Shown: in pieces, positions 46,035 through 55,234 of the stretch | Layout: each line of letters starts with the position of its first letter | Position numbering within the stretch: the first letter of the stretch is position 1 | Assembly: GCF_001038485.1 (NCBI RefSeq) | Contig: NZ_LDUE01000055.1 | Coordinates: forward strand, 1 to 64,000 | Direction: 5' to 3' | Source: Ornithinibacillus californiensis | Lineage (GTDB): Bacteria > Bacillota > Bacilli > Bacillales > Amphibacillaceae | DNA length: 64,000 bases | Translations under genes and position numbers: made by a program | The notes under the pieces: model-generated | Databases searched by the model: none | What the model was told of the DNA's origin: nothing | The model's input: only the letters and a program-made list of their open reading frames with translations

Positions 46035-47564
46035 ATGTCTTATATGGAAGAACTACAAAAAAGAGTACAACATATAGAAAAAGGTGGGCATGAAAAATAC
46101 CACCAAAAGAACGAAGAAAAAGGGAAGTTATTTGTTCGCAAACGATTAGAATTATTATTTGATGAGGACATGGACATAGAGGATGCATTTTTCGCTAACT
46201 GTATGGATGATAGTTTACCGTCAGATGGTGTCGTAACAGGTATTGGTAAAATTAACGGCCAGGATGTTTGTGTCATGGCGAACGATTCGACTGTAAAGGC
46301 TGGATCTTGGGGGAAAAGAACAGTTGAAAAGATACTTCGTATTCAAGAAACTGCTATGACCCTGGAATTACCAATACTATATTTGGTTGATTCCGCTGGG
46401 GCCAGAATTACGGATCAAATTGAGATGTTCCCTGGAAGAAGAGGGGCAGGACGAATTTTCCATAATCAAATTAAGCTCTCTGGTCGTGTACCACAAATCT
46501 GCTTACTATTCGGTCCATCTGCTGCAGGTGGTGCATATATTCCTGCCTTCTGTGATATTGTTGTCATGGTAGATGGTAATGCATCCATGTACCTTGGTTC
46601 TCCGAGAATGGCTGAAAAGGTTATTGGAGAAAAAGTTACACTAGAAGAAATGGGCGGAGCTAAAATGCATTGCTCTGTTTCTGGAGTTGGTGATGTATTA
46701 GTAAAAACAGAGCCTGATGCAATAAGTTATGCTCGAAACTACCTATCGTATTTCCCTAAGAGTTTTAGAGAAAAACCTCAATCATATGAAACAAAAGAAG
46801 TGAAGGAATTTGAAAAGTCAATCGAGGACATTATACCAGAAAACCAAAACGCACCTTTCAACATGCATGATCTCATTAATAGAATAATAGATGAAGATAG
46901 TTTTTGTGAGATAAAAAAGAAATTTGCACCTGAATTAATTACTGGCCTTTCTAGAATAAATGGTAAATCAGTTGGCATTATAGCAAATCAGCCGCGAATG
47001 AAGGGTGGAGTGCTTTTCCCAGATTCTGCTGATAAAGCCGCGAAATTTATTCAATTATGTGATGCTTTTAATATTCCATTATTATTCCTAATGGATGTTC
47101 CTGGATTTATGATTGGTACGAAGGTAGAACGAGCTGGAATTATTCGACATGGCGCCAAAATGCTTGCTGCGATGAGTGAAGCAACCGTACCGAAAATTTC
47201 CGTGATTGTCCGAAAAGCATATGGTGCTGGACTTTATGCTATGGCTGGTCCTGCGTTTGAGCCTGACGCTGTCATTGCGTTACCAACAGCACAAATTGCG
47301 GTTATGGGTCCAGAAGCTGCAGTAAATGCTGTATATGCTAATAAAATTGCTGAGTTACCAGAAGAAGAACGAGAAGCGTTCATTAAACAAAAGCAAGATG
47401 AATATCGTGACGATATCGATATATATCGACTAGCTAGTGAACTAGTTATTGATGCTATTGTCGAACCTAGCAAGCTTAGGAAGGAATTAATGAAGCGATA
47501 TAGTATTTACGAAGCCAAAAATGTTGTATTTACAGAACGCAAGCACGGTGTTTACCCAGTATAA
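46035..47564 (+). CDS. Acyl-CoA carboxylase carboxyltransferase subunit (YngE-like)
   Basis: 509-residue carboxyltransferase of the PccB/MccB family. Two crotonase-like halves are visible: GAGRIFHNQIKLSGRVPQICLLFGPSAAGGAYIPAFCD in the N-terminal half and FLMDVPGFMIGTKVERAGIIRHGAKMLAA with KAYGAGLYAMAGPAFEPD in the C-terminal half. It accepts carboxybiotin from the carrier protein. The preferred acyl-CoA cannot be read from the sequence; gene context favours methylcrotonyl-CoA. It ends the operon. Confidence 0.92.
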   Translation: MSYMEELQKRVQHIEKGGHEKYHQKNEEKGKLFVRKRLELLFDEDMDIEDAFFANCMDDSLPSDGVVTGIGKINGQDVCVMANDSTVKAGSWGKRTVEKILRIQETAMTLELPILYLVDSAGARITDQIEMFPGRRGAGRIFHNQIKLSGRVPQICLLFGPSAAGGAYIPAFCDIVVMVDGNASMYLGSPRMAEKVIGEKVTLEEMGGAKMHCSVSGVGDVLVKTEPDAISYARNYLSYFPKSFREKPQSYETKEVKEFEKSIEDIIPENQNAPFNMHDLINRIIDEDSFCEIKKKFAPELITGLSRINGKSVGIIANQPRMKGGVLFPDSADKAAKFIQLCDAFNIPLLFLMDVPGFMIGTKVERAGIIRHGAKMLAAMSEATVPKISVIVRKAYGAGLYAMAGPAFEPDAVIALPTAQIAVMGPEAAVNAVYANKIAELPEEEREAFIKQKQDEYRDDIDIYRLASELVIDAIVEPSKLRKELMKRYSIYEAKNVVFTERKHGVYPV

Positions 47565-47570
47565 TATTAA

Positions 47571-47608
47571 ATGTCACAGTGATGTTACATCATCTGTGGC
47601 ATTTTTTA
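47571..47608 (+). terminator. Terminator of the acyl-CoA cluster
   Basis: ATGTCACAG (47571-47579) pairs with CTGTGGCAT (47594-47602) with one G-T pair, then TTTTTT. Confidence 0.75.
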
Positions 47609-47775
47609 TTTCATTAGATGCCTAACAAGATTGCAAATAAGTACATATGTTATACTAATACATGTATAAGTTAACCATAATTACATTATGTAAACTAAAT
47701 AAAAGAGTTATATCTTTTACATTTCGTGTTAATCTAAAGAAAGAAGGTAAATATAGAAAAAAGTAGGGGATATAA

Positions 47776-48243
47776 TTGGATGAACGCAACTTTAGAAATG
47801 CAATGGGTAAATTTGCAACCGGCATAACGGTTGTATCGATGAAATATGGTAACCAAATAATCGCTATGACTGTCAACGCGTTTATGTCTGTTTCGTTATC
47901 CCCTAAATTAATTGCTATTTCTATTAATCAGCAGGCAAGTATGCACAATAAATTTGCTAGTGGAAAACCCATTGGAATTAGCATATTGACTCGAGAACAA
48001 GAAAGTCTATCTAGCTATCTTGCTAAACAACTAGAAGAGATCGAGGAAATTGAATTTGTTAATTTAAATGAAACACCAGTTTTAAAAGGAGCAACTGCTA
48101 TATTAGCTTGTAAAATTGTAGATTCCATAAGAGCTGGAGATCATACAATATTTATTGCAGAAGTTACTGAATTCGCTGTTTCAGATGAAGAACCAGTCAT
48201 TTTCTATAATGGGAAATATCGAAAATTAGTTGAAGAAAAGTAA
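47776..48243 (+). CDS. Flavin reductase family protein
   Basis: 155-residue FMN-binding split-barrel flavin reductase (HpaC/DIM6 type). RNAMGKFATGITVVS and MTVNAFMSVSLSPKLIAISI are the family's flavin-binding blocks, and GDHTIFIAEV is conserved. A partner monooxygenase is not encoded nearby. TTG 47776 follows TAGGGGA; the ATG four bases later is out of frame. Confidence 0.88.
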   Translation: MDERNFRNAMGKFATGITVVSMKYGNQIIAMTVNAFMSVSLSPKLIAISINQQASMHNKFASGKPIGISILTREQESLSSYLAKQLEEIEEIEFVNLNETPVLKGATAILACKIVDSIRAGDHTIFIAEVTEFAVSDEEPVIFYNGKYRKLVEEK

Positions 48244-48275
48244 GCATTATATTAATCGATAAGATGGTGTAAAAA

Positions 48276-48740
48276 ATGCGAATAAAAGAATTTATGATCC
48301 CTGATGTAATAAGCGTCAATGAAGATACTACGGTTAAGGAACTACTTGCACTGTTAGTTTCGAAAAGAATAGGTGGTGTACCAGTAGTTAGTGATGACAA
48401 TATATTGGTTGGTGTAATTAGTGATGGGGATGTCATCCGTTATTTAAGACCAAGTAGTCGAACTGTTTTTGATATGTTTGCTCTAGTTATGGTTAGTGAA
48501 CAAGAAAAGCTTACTGACAAATTACAGTATGCACTGAAAGAACCCGTATCCAAAATGATGAAAACAAAGGATATAAAATCCCTTAGCCCGGAGCATGATT
48601 TAGAGGATGCTTTACAGATTTTTTCACAACATCGCTTTAAAAAAATACCTATATTAGATGATAATAAGAAGGTAGTTGGTGTATTAAGTAGGGGAGATTT
48701 ATTACGTCATATAACAATTAAAATTATAGAAGAAAAATAA
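48276..48740 (+). CDS. Tandem CBS-domain protein
   Basis: 154-residue protein made of two CBS domains (MIPDVISVNEDTTVKELLALL...GGVPVVSDDNILVGVISDGDVI, and KDIKSLSPEHDLEDALQIF...KIPILDDNKKVVGVLSRGDLLRHI). Such pairs bind adenine nucleotides and act as energy sensors. No effector domain is attached. The ribosome site is weak. Confidence 0.88.
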   Translation: MRIKEFMIPDVISVNEDTTVKELLALLVSKRIGGVPVVSDDNILVGVISDGDVIRYLRPSSRTVFDMFALVMVSEQEKLTDKLQYALKEPVSKMMKTKDIKSLSPEHDLEDALQIFSQHRFKKIPILDDNKKVVGVLSRGDLLRHITIKIIEEK

Positions 48741-48769
48741 ACTTCTTAGATACTTAAGAAGTTTTTCGT
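48739..48769 (+). terminator. Terminator after the CBS gene
   Basis: AAACTTCTTA (48739-48748) pairs with TAAGAAGTTT (48755-48764), then T residues. Confidence 0.75.
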
Positions 48770-48859
48770 TTCTTTTAGGATACTGAAAAGTTATAGTAAT
48801 CACTAATGAATATACGTTATAATAAGGTTATAATGATGAAATAAAGGGGTTTATTTTAC

Positions 48860-51800
48860 GTGAAGGCAATTGAGCAAAATACTTCAATAATTGATTACGA
48901 TACGTTAACGGGACTCTATCATGTTTTACTTGAACATGGTGATGAAGTTAATGCTATTAAGATAATTGATCTTTATAAGAAAAAGTATGAAGAAGAGTTT
49001 GTTATTAGCTTCGCAGGTCACTTCTCAGCTGGGAAATCATCGATGATTAATGCTTTAATCGGTAAGGAATTATTACCTAAGAGTCCGATTCCTACAAGCG
49101 CAAATATTGTTAAACTGAGTTCTGGTGATGGAGTGGCACGAGTTTTTTTCCATAGTGAGGATCCTATTGAGTACGACGAACCTTATAATCTAGATATGAT
49201 CAAGGAGTATTGCAGAGATAAAGACTTGATTAAGAAAATAGAAATTAGCTCTAGCGAACCGATAATACCAAACGGTTGTTCTTTAATCGACACACCAGGG
49301 ATTGATGCTGCAGATGATACGGATCGACTGATTACAGAGTCATCGTTACATTTAGTTGATGTTCTATTTTATGTGATGGATTACAATCATGTACAGTCTG
49401 AAGTTAACCTAATGTTTCTCAAGAAAATCCAATCTATGAATATCCCATTCTATATAATTATTAATCAAATAGATAAACATAATGAAAATGAATTATCATT
49501 CCAATCATTCGAGAACAGTGTCAAACAAACGTTTGAACAATGGGGACTTTCCCCAAAAGCGGTTTATTTTAGTTCACTATTAAATAAGGATGTATCCTAT
49601 AACCAATTTGATGACATTAAGAATAAAATTCATCGATTATTTCATGAAGAGAGAATCCTACGAATTGAATCTTCATTAAATACTGTTATGGATGCACATA
49701 GGCATTTTTTAGAGGAGAGACATGAAGAAAAACTTGCTAGACTTTCCAATATTGACACGACTGATGAAAATACTTTAGAGAAGATAACATTAATCAGGAA
49801 TAATATTAAAGACACGAAGCAGAAAGCGCAACATTTTGAGAATGATTTTATCGATGACTTAAATCAAACGTTAAAAAATGCTTATTTAATGCCAGCTGCA
49901 ATACGTGATAAAGCATTGAAATTCCTAGAGTCACAACAGAAAGACTTTAGGGTCGGATTTATCGGTGCAAAAAAGAAAACTGAGGAAGAAAAAACAAATA
50001 GACTACATGACTTTCTAACAAGTGTTCAAGAAAGCATGAAAGCAAGCATTGAATGGAAGCTCCGCGAGAAATTGGCAGAGTTAGTAAATAGATATTCTAT
50101 TCGTGATACTGGTATAGATGCTAGCATACAACAGCTAACAATTACCTTTGACCAGAATGATTTACAGGAACATATTAAAAAAGGTGCAAAGGTTAATGGT
50201 GACTCGGTTTTACATTACACGAATGACCTTGGACACGCAATAAAAACTAAATACCGCAATGCAGCTCGTTTAGTACTATCTAGGATTATCGATGTAATTG
50301 AACAGGAATCTAAAGAAAAGATTGCTCACAATGAGGCAGAACTAATAAACTTACAAGATCAACTAGAGGTACATGAACAATACTTGGCAATAAAAGCCGA
50401 ATCTCAAGATCAACTGCAACGATTGAATAAACAAATTCACACACCAGACTACACTAACGCAACTGAAAGTCTAATCAAAGAAAAACTAAAAAGAATTGAA
50501 TTTAATAAAGGAAAAACAATTGCTAGTCAACAAATGAATAACATTGTACCATATATAGAAGAAAACACAGAACATGAGCCTATTAAAGAAGACACACCCG
50601 AAGCTCAACGTGTAATCCATGCAATAGATAAAACAGTACAACTTGTTCAGGATCTACCAGCATTCAATTCTTTAGTGTCGGAACTGTTAACTAGAAAGGA
50701 AAAACTTCAGAATCGTGAATTAACGATTGCGTTATTCGGTGCTTTTAGTGCAGGTAAATCGTCCTTTGCCAATGCCTTAATTGGTGAAGGTATTCTACCA
50801 TCTTCACCGAATCCGACAACAGCAGTTATTAATCGAATTACACCAGTTACCGAGGAACACAGTCATGGTACGGTGGCTATCCACTTAAAAGATCAAGATA
50901 CAATTAGACAGGACCTCATCAACATATTGAAACCATTCTCACCACCTGAATTTACAGATATAGGTGATTTAATTGATTGGATCATTCAAAATAATACTCA
51001 ATACCATGAAGAACTCAATCATATGTACCAAAGTTACTTACAGGCAATTATTAAGGGCTACGATGCGCATAAATCAGTTATTGGAAAAAGTATTACGATT
51101 CAATTAAATGATTTCGAAGCATATGTAACGGATGAAACAAAAGCCTGTTTTGTAGAAGCGATTGATCTGTATTATGATTGTTCCATTACACAAAAAGGTA
51201 TCACATTAGTGGATACACCTGGTGCAGATTCGGTAAATGCAAGACATACAAACGTAGCATTTGATTATATTAAGAACGCAGATGCTATTTTATATGTTAC
51301 TTATTACAACCATGCAGTAACAAAAGCAGATAAAGATTTTGTAATGCAATTAGGTAGGGTAAAAGACTCCTTCCAATTGGATAAAATGTTCTTTATTATT
51401 AATGCAGCTGACCTTGCACAAGATCAAACAGAACTAAATTTAGTAAATAATTATGTTAGAGATCAGCTAGCTAGGCTAGGTATTAGAAATCCAAGATTAT
51501 ATGCTCTATCTAGCAAAAAGTCACTGGCAGAAAAGCTAGCCAAAGAACAAATTAACGAACAGCTCCATGCATTTGAAGAAGAATTTTATGCATTTTTAGA
51601 GAATGAGCTATCTCAATTAGCAATTAAGTCGTCAATACATGAACTTGGTCGTACAAAACAACTCCTTGATCATGTTATACAAAAAGCTAGCCTAAACGAA
51701 CAAGAGAAACAAAATTATAAGCAGGAATTATTAAAACGAGAACAACATTTACTTCAAGTTGTAGATCGAGAAGAAGGCAAAGTATACAAGGATAGAATTA

Positions 51801-52474
51801 ATCAAAAAGTAACGAAGCAGTTACATTACGTAGTGGAAAGAATAGGTATTCGTTTCCATGATATGTTTAAGGATAAGTTCAACCCAACTACTATAACCGA
51901 ATCCGGGCGAAAAGCAAATTATCAGTTGGAGAAGAATATGTTTGGTCTATTAGATTATGTTGGTTATGAGCTGTTACAAGAGGCACGGGCTGTATCACTT
52001 CGTATTGAAGCATATGCAAAGGAACAATATACACAAATGATGGAAGATTATACACAATCACTGCTTCATATTGACCAAGACTTTAGTCTACCAGCTGTAA
52101 AAAATGTAGAATTAGACACCCCTAATTATATTCAGCCGCTTCAAAGTATTGACTTAGATAGGTTTCAAACCGCCTTTTCTCTTTTCAAAGGAACGAAATC
52201 TTTCTTTGTGAATAAGGAAAAGGAAAAAATGAAAGACGTACTGTATCAAATTTTACTACCAGAAATACAAAGCTTTATCGCAGAAGCAGAACAAACGATG
52301 TCCGAAGCATATAGCCTGCAATGGGAAGCCGTTATACAAAATACAAAGCAAGACTTACAAAACGAGATTAACCAATATGTGAATAGTAGCCTTAAAGTTC
52401 TTGAGGACAAAATTGATATCAGTGTCCTTAACACTAAAGCAAGCAATCTAGTCAAACTGTTAGAAACTATATAA
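48860..52474 (+). CDS. dynA: Two-headed dynamin-like GTPase DynA (YpbR)
   Basis: 1204-residue bacterial dynamin built as a tandem fusion. The first GTPase has G1 GHFSAGKSSMINALIG (about residues 52-67), G3 DTPGIDAADD and a G4-like NQID. The second has GAFSAGKSSFANALIG (about 628-643) and DTPGADSVNARHT. Each is followed by long helical stalks. In B. subtilis DynA binds and fuses membranes and helps protect against membrane stress and phage. GTG 48860 follows AAAGGGG. ypcP follows 18 bases downstream. Confidence 0.94.
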   Translation: MKAIEQNTSIIDYDTLTGLYHVLLEHGDEVNAIKIIDLYKKKYEEEFVISFAGHFSAGKSSMINALIGKELLPKSPIPTSANIVKLSSGDGVARVFFHSEDPIEYDEPYNLDMIKEYCRDKDLIKKIEISSSEPIIPNGCSLIDTPGIDAADDTDRLITESSLHLVDVLFYVMDYNHVQSEVNLMFLKKIQSMNIPFYIIINQIDKHNENELSFQSFENSVKQTFEQWGLSPKAVYFSSLLNKDVSYNQFDDIKNKIHRLFHEERILRIESSLNTVMDAHRHFLEERHEEKLARLSNIDTTDENTLEKITLIRNNIKDTKQKAQHFENDFIDDLNQTLKNAYLMPAAIRDKALKFLESQQKDFRVGFIGAKKKTEEEKTNRLHDFLTSVQESMKASIEWKLREKLAELVNRYSIRDTGIDASIQQLTITFDQNDLQEHIKKGAKVNGDSVLHYTNDLGHAIKTKYRNAARLVLSRIIDVIEQESKEKIAHNEAELINLQDQLEVHEQYLAIKAESQDQLQRLNKQIHTPDYTNATESLIKEKLKRIEFNKGKTIASQQMNNIVPYIEENTEHEPIKEDTPEAQRVIHAIDKTVQLVQDLPAFNSLVSELLTRKEKLQNRELTIALFGAFSAGKSSFANALIGEGILPSSPNPTTAVINRITPVTEEHSHGTVAIHLKDQDTIRQDLINILKPFSPPEFTDIGDLIDWIIQNNTQYHEELNHMYQSYLQAIIKGYDAHKSVIGKSITIQLNDFEAYVTDETKACFVEAIDLYYDCSITQKGITLVDTPGADSVNARHTNVAFDYIKNADAILYVTYYNHAVTKADKDFVMQLGRVKDSFQLDKMFFIINAADLAQDQTELNLVNNYVRDQLARLGIRNPRLYALSSKKSLAEKLAKEQINEQLHAFEEEFYAFLENELSQLAIKSSIHELGRTKQLLDHVIQKASLNEQEKQNYKQELLKREQHLLQVVDREEGKVYKDRINQKVTKQLHYVVERIGIRFHDMFKDKFNPTTITESGRKANYQLEKNMFGLLDYVGYELLQEARAVSLRIEAYAKEQYTQMMEDYTQSLLHIDQDFSLPAVKNVELDTPNYIQPLQSIDLDRFQTAFSLFKGTKSFFVNKEKEKMKDVLYQILLPEIQSFIAEAEQTMSEAYSLQWEAVIQNTKQDLQNEINQYVNSSLKVLEDKIDISVLNTKASNLVKLLETI

Positions 52475-52492
52475 TGAAGGACGTGTAATGAC

Positions 52493-53359
52493 ATGCAACA
52501 ACAATCTATTCTCTTAGTAGATGGAATGGCACTATTATTTCGGGGTTTTTTTGCAACATCATACAGAGGAAATTTCATGAGAAACGAAAACGGGGTACCG
52601 ACTAATGGTATTTATCAATTTCTAAGATATTTATTAGATGCCGTTGACAAGTTTCAACCGACTCATGTTGTCTGCTGTTGGGATATGGGAAGTAAGACTT
52701 TCCGTACAACAATGTACGAAGACTATAAAGGGAACCGATCTGCACCACCTAAAGAACTGGTACCACAATTTGATTTAGCTAAAGAAGTAGTGGATGCATT
52801 TGAAATGCCAAATGTAGGCTTAGATAATTTTGAGGCTGATGATTGTATTGGCACATTAGCAAAGCAATACTCTAATGAACATCAAGTTCTTATATTAACT
52901 GGTGATCAAGATATTCTTCAATTAGTCGAACCAGGCATTAGTGTTGCCATTATGAGAAAAGGCCAAGGGAATTATGAAGTATTTACAGAGGAGAATTTCT
53001 ATGAAAAGAAGGGGCTATATCCGAAGCAAATTATTGATTTAAAAGGGTTAATGGGTGATACGTCTGATAATTATCCAGGAGTAAAAGGTATTGGAGAAAA
53101 AACTGCCTTGAAGTTGCTTCAGGAGCATGAAACAATCGATGGGCTACTAGAGAATGTCGATCAATTGCCAAAAGGTGTACAGAGTAAAATCAAAGCCAAT
53201 TTAGATATGTTACATTTGTCTCGAAAGCTTGCAGAAATTCGCTGCGACGTGCCAATCACTGTTAACTTAGAACAAGCAACTTGGACATATAATCGAGAAA
53301 AAGTGTCACAGAAATTTGCAGATCTCCAAATCAACAATCTGACTAAAGTTTTGTCATAG
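52493..53359 (+). CDS. ypcP: 5'-3' exonuclease (YpcP, PolI-like FEN domain)
   Basis: 288-residue stand-alone 5'-3' exonuclease of the FEN superfamily, related to the N-terminal domain of DNA polymerase I. Metal-binding acidic residues are visible: LLVDGMAL, CCWDMGSKTFR, FEADDCIGTLA, LTGDQDILQL and LMGDTSDNYPGVKGIGEKTA with the helix-hairpin-helix. It can remove RNA primers in parallel with PolI. Start ATG 52493 after GAAGGACG. Confidence 0.93.
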   Translation: MQQQSILLVDGMALLFRGFFATSYRGNFMRNENGVPTNGIYQFLRYLLDAVDKFQPTHVVCCWDMGSKTFRTTMYEDYKGNRSAPPKELVPQFDLAKEVVDAFEMPNVGLDNFEADDCIGTLAKQYSNEHQVLILTGDQDILQLVEPGISVAIMRKGQGNYEVFTEENFYEKKGLYPKQIIDLKGLMGDTSDNYPGVKGIGEKTALKLLQEHETIDGLLENVDQLPKGVQSKIKANLDMLHLSRKLAEIRCDVPITVNLEQATWTYNREKVSQKFADLQINNLTKVLS

Positions 53360-53364
53360 CCCCG

Positions 53365-53403
53365 AAGCAAAAACCTGTATTAGATTAATACAGGTTTTTG
53401 CTT
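53365..53403. terminator. Bidirectional terminator between ypcP and the poly-Asn gene
   Basis: An 18-base perfect stem (53365-53382 with 53386-53403) around a 3-base loop. T runs lie within the descending arm on both strands, so it can end both convergent genes. Confidence 0.85.
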
Positions 53404-53412
53404 TAGGTATAA

Positions 53413-53589
53413 CTATTTGCGATTGTTGTTACGATTGTTGTTATTGCGATTGTTATTGTTGTTGTTATTGTTATTGTTGTTATCTAAATTGTCATTTAGA
53501 AACTCATTCGCAAACTCAACATTATCGTTGTTGTTATTGTTATTATTGTTGTTGTTATTGTTGTTGTTGCGATTTTTGTTGTTCGCCAT
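53413..53589 (-). CDS. Poly-asparagine mini-protein
   Basis: A 58-residue protein in which 39 residues are Asn. After MANNKNR comes a run of 14 Asn, then a short ordinary segment DNVEFANEFLNDNLD, then 11 Asn, then Arg-separated Asn runs ending RK. It is a real gene on the minus strand: AGGAGG lies 9 bases before the ATG, and the frame is bounded by a strong terminator. Asn codons mix AAC and AAT. The central EFANEF faintly recalls the EFASE motif of gamma-type spore proteins, but I cannot assign a family. A spore or coat role is a guess. Confidence 0.75.
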   Translation of the reverse strand: MANNKNRNNNNNNNNNNNNNNDNVEFANEFLNDNLDNNNNNNNNNNNRNNNNRNNNRK

Positions 53590-53779
53590 ATTTTCTAACC
53601 TCCTATATTTTTTTGGGGAAATAAACTAAACAAATAGTACATTTCCCTTACAAGAAGTATGTTACCCCGATTTATGATTTTAATTCGCTTTTTTTTACAT
53701 TTAATCCTAAAATTTTACAGTTGTACATGTGCTATAACTATGTAATAATTGAGAAAAATTCTACAAATCAGGGGATTCT

Positions 53780-54442
53780 ATGAGAAATAAGCACATATTT
53801 ATTATTTTTAGTACACTAATTACATGTGGACTACTCGCTTTTATCGAGCACGGTATGGATATCAACTATCTTATTAAAACGGGATTAAAGATTTTATTAT
53901 TCTTTTTAACGATTTGGATCTACAGTTTAGTTTTTAAAGATTTTCACTTTAAAGCAGTAGTGAGTATAGAAAAGATTACCTTTCAAGAGTGGAGAAGAAT
54001 AGTGATTCTTGGCTTTTCTTCTGCAGCAATTGTGTTAATTGCCTATCTAGCTTTTTTACCACTTATTGATTTAAATTCTATAAGAACAGATCTAACGGAA
54101 AGATTAGGTATTACCACTACTACCTATATAATTGTAGGACTTTATGTAACGTTTGGAAATTCATTCTTAGAGGAGTACTTTTTTAGAGGTTTTATTTTCT
54201 TTAACATGTCAAGGCGAATAGGTTTTCTATACAGTCCGTTATTATTTGCTACGTATCATATTCCAATGATTATGCTATGGTTTAGTCCCGCCATAATTGT
54301 ACTTTGCTTTGTGGGATTATGGGTTATTGGTTTGGTATTTCATATGGTTAATGAAAAGAATCGAACTATATGGGCTTCATGGATGATTCATATTTGTGCT
54401 GATATTATGATAATCTTAATTGGCCTGACACTTTTTTACTAA
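53780..54442 (+). CDS. CPBP-family intramembrane metalloprotease
   Basis: 220-residue membrane protein of the CPBP/Abi family (Rce1-like). The glutamate motif is in FLEEYFFRGFIF, the histidine motif in ATYHIPM, and a third conserved His in SWMIHICAD. There are about six membrane helices. Members process or modify prenylated or bacteriocin-like peptides or serve in self-immunity; no such peptide gene is adjacent. ATG 53780 follows AGGGGA; an extended -10 TGCTATAAC lies at 53730-53738. Confidence 0.85.
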   Translation: MRNKHIFIIFSTLITCGLLAFIEHGMDINYLIKTGLKILLFFLTIWIYSLVFKDFHFKAVVSIEKITFQEWRRIVILGFSSAAIVLIAYLAFLPLIDLNSIRTDLTERLGITTTTYIIVGLYVTFGNSFLEEYFFRGFIFFNMSRRIGFLYSPLLFATYHIPMIMLWFSPAIIVLCFVGLWVIGLVFHMVNEKNRTIWASWMIHICADIMIILIGLTLFY

Positions 54443-54539
54443 TCATACAGGATGTACCAAGAAAACCCATGAATTACTAAACGATGATAAGAAACAATAG
54501 GAGCAGGGGATAACAATTAACTACTTTGAGGTGACACTT

Positions 54540-55160
54540 ATGTTGAAAAGATTAGTTCCCTTGCTACTTGCGTTTTGTATTGCATTTCCAGTTGGGGCAA
54601 GTGCTCAAATAAAGATGTTTAATGAACCACCTTTTGATTTTTATAAGGTATCGAAAGGTGATACATTTTGGTTTATTGCCAAACGTTACGGATTAGATTA
54701 TCGTGAGTTAATGCGATTAAATCCAAATGTTGTTCCAACTAACATGCAAGTAGGATCCGTTATTCGACTTAGAGCTACAGCTCCAAGTCCTTCATCCTTT
54801 GAGGAACAAGTAGCTCAACTTGTGAATCAGGAAAGAGAAAAGAATGGCTTATCACCGTTAAAACACAGGGCTGATATCAAGGCTGTTGCAGAGAAAAAGG
54901 CTATGGACATGATTAACTCCAACTACTTCTCTCATACAAGTCCAAATTATGGATCACCTTTCGATATGTTAAAAACATTTGGAATTAACTATCGTACAGC
55001 TGGAGAGAACATTGCTAAGGGGCAAAAAACACCACAAGAGGTTATGAATGCTTGGATGAATTCTTCTGGACACAGAGCTAATATTCTAAACCCGAACTTT
55101 GACTCTATTGGAGTAGGTTACTACAACGGCGCATGGGTGCAAATGTTTACTGGTTCTTAA
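54540..55160 (+). CDS. Secreted LysM-CAP domain protein
   Basis: 206-residue exported protein. A signal peptide (MLKRLVPLLLAFCIAFPVGASA) is followed by a LysM domain (FYKVSKGDTFWFIAKRYGLDYRELMRLNP...GSVIRL) and a CAP/SCP domain (QLVNQEREKNGLSPLKH...YFSHTSPNYG...AGENIAKG...WMNSSGHRANIL). The architecture resembles YkwD/SafA-associated spore or wall proteins. The CAP domain's activity is not established. Start ATG 54540; GTG 54531 is part of the ribosome site. Confidence 0.9.
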   Translation: MLKRLVPLLLAFCIAFPVGASAQIKMFNEPPFDFYKVSKGDTFWFIAKRYGLDYRELMRLNPNVVPTNMQVGSVIRLRATAPSPSSFEEQVAQLVNQEREKNGLSPLKHRADIKAVAEKKAMDMINSNYFSHTSPNYGSPFDMLKTFGINYRTAGENIAKGQKTPQEVMNAWMNSSGHRANILNPNFDSIGVGYYNGAWVQMFTGS

Positions 55161-55168
55161 AACCAACC

Positions 55169-55210
55169 AATAAAGGTCTTCATTAGGTTCGCCTAATAGG
55201 ACCTTTATTT
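55169..55210 (+). terminator. Terminator after the LysM-CAP gene
   Basis: Outer stem AATAAAGGTC (55169-55178) with 55200-55209 encloses ATTAGG-TTCG-CCTAAT, a UUCG-capped inner hairpin. Confidence 0.75.
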
Positions 55211-55234
55211 ACATATAAAAAAGGGGAAACGAGA

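Noticed and set aside
53413-53589. CRISPR-like or minisatellite array
   Set aside because: The repeats are trinucleotides encoding Asn, without spacers of constant length.
53417-53629. Leu-rich frame on the plus strand opposite the poly-Asn gene
   Set aside because: It is the mirror of the AAC/AAT repeats; the minus frame has the ribosome site and start.
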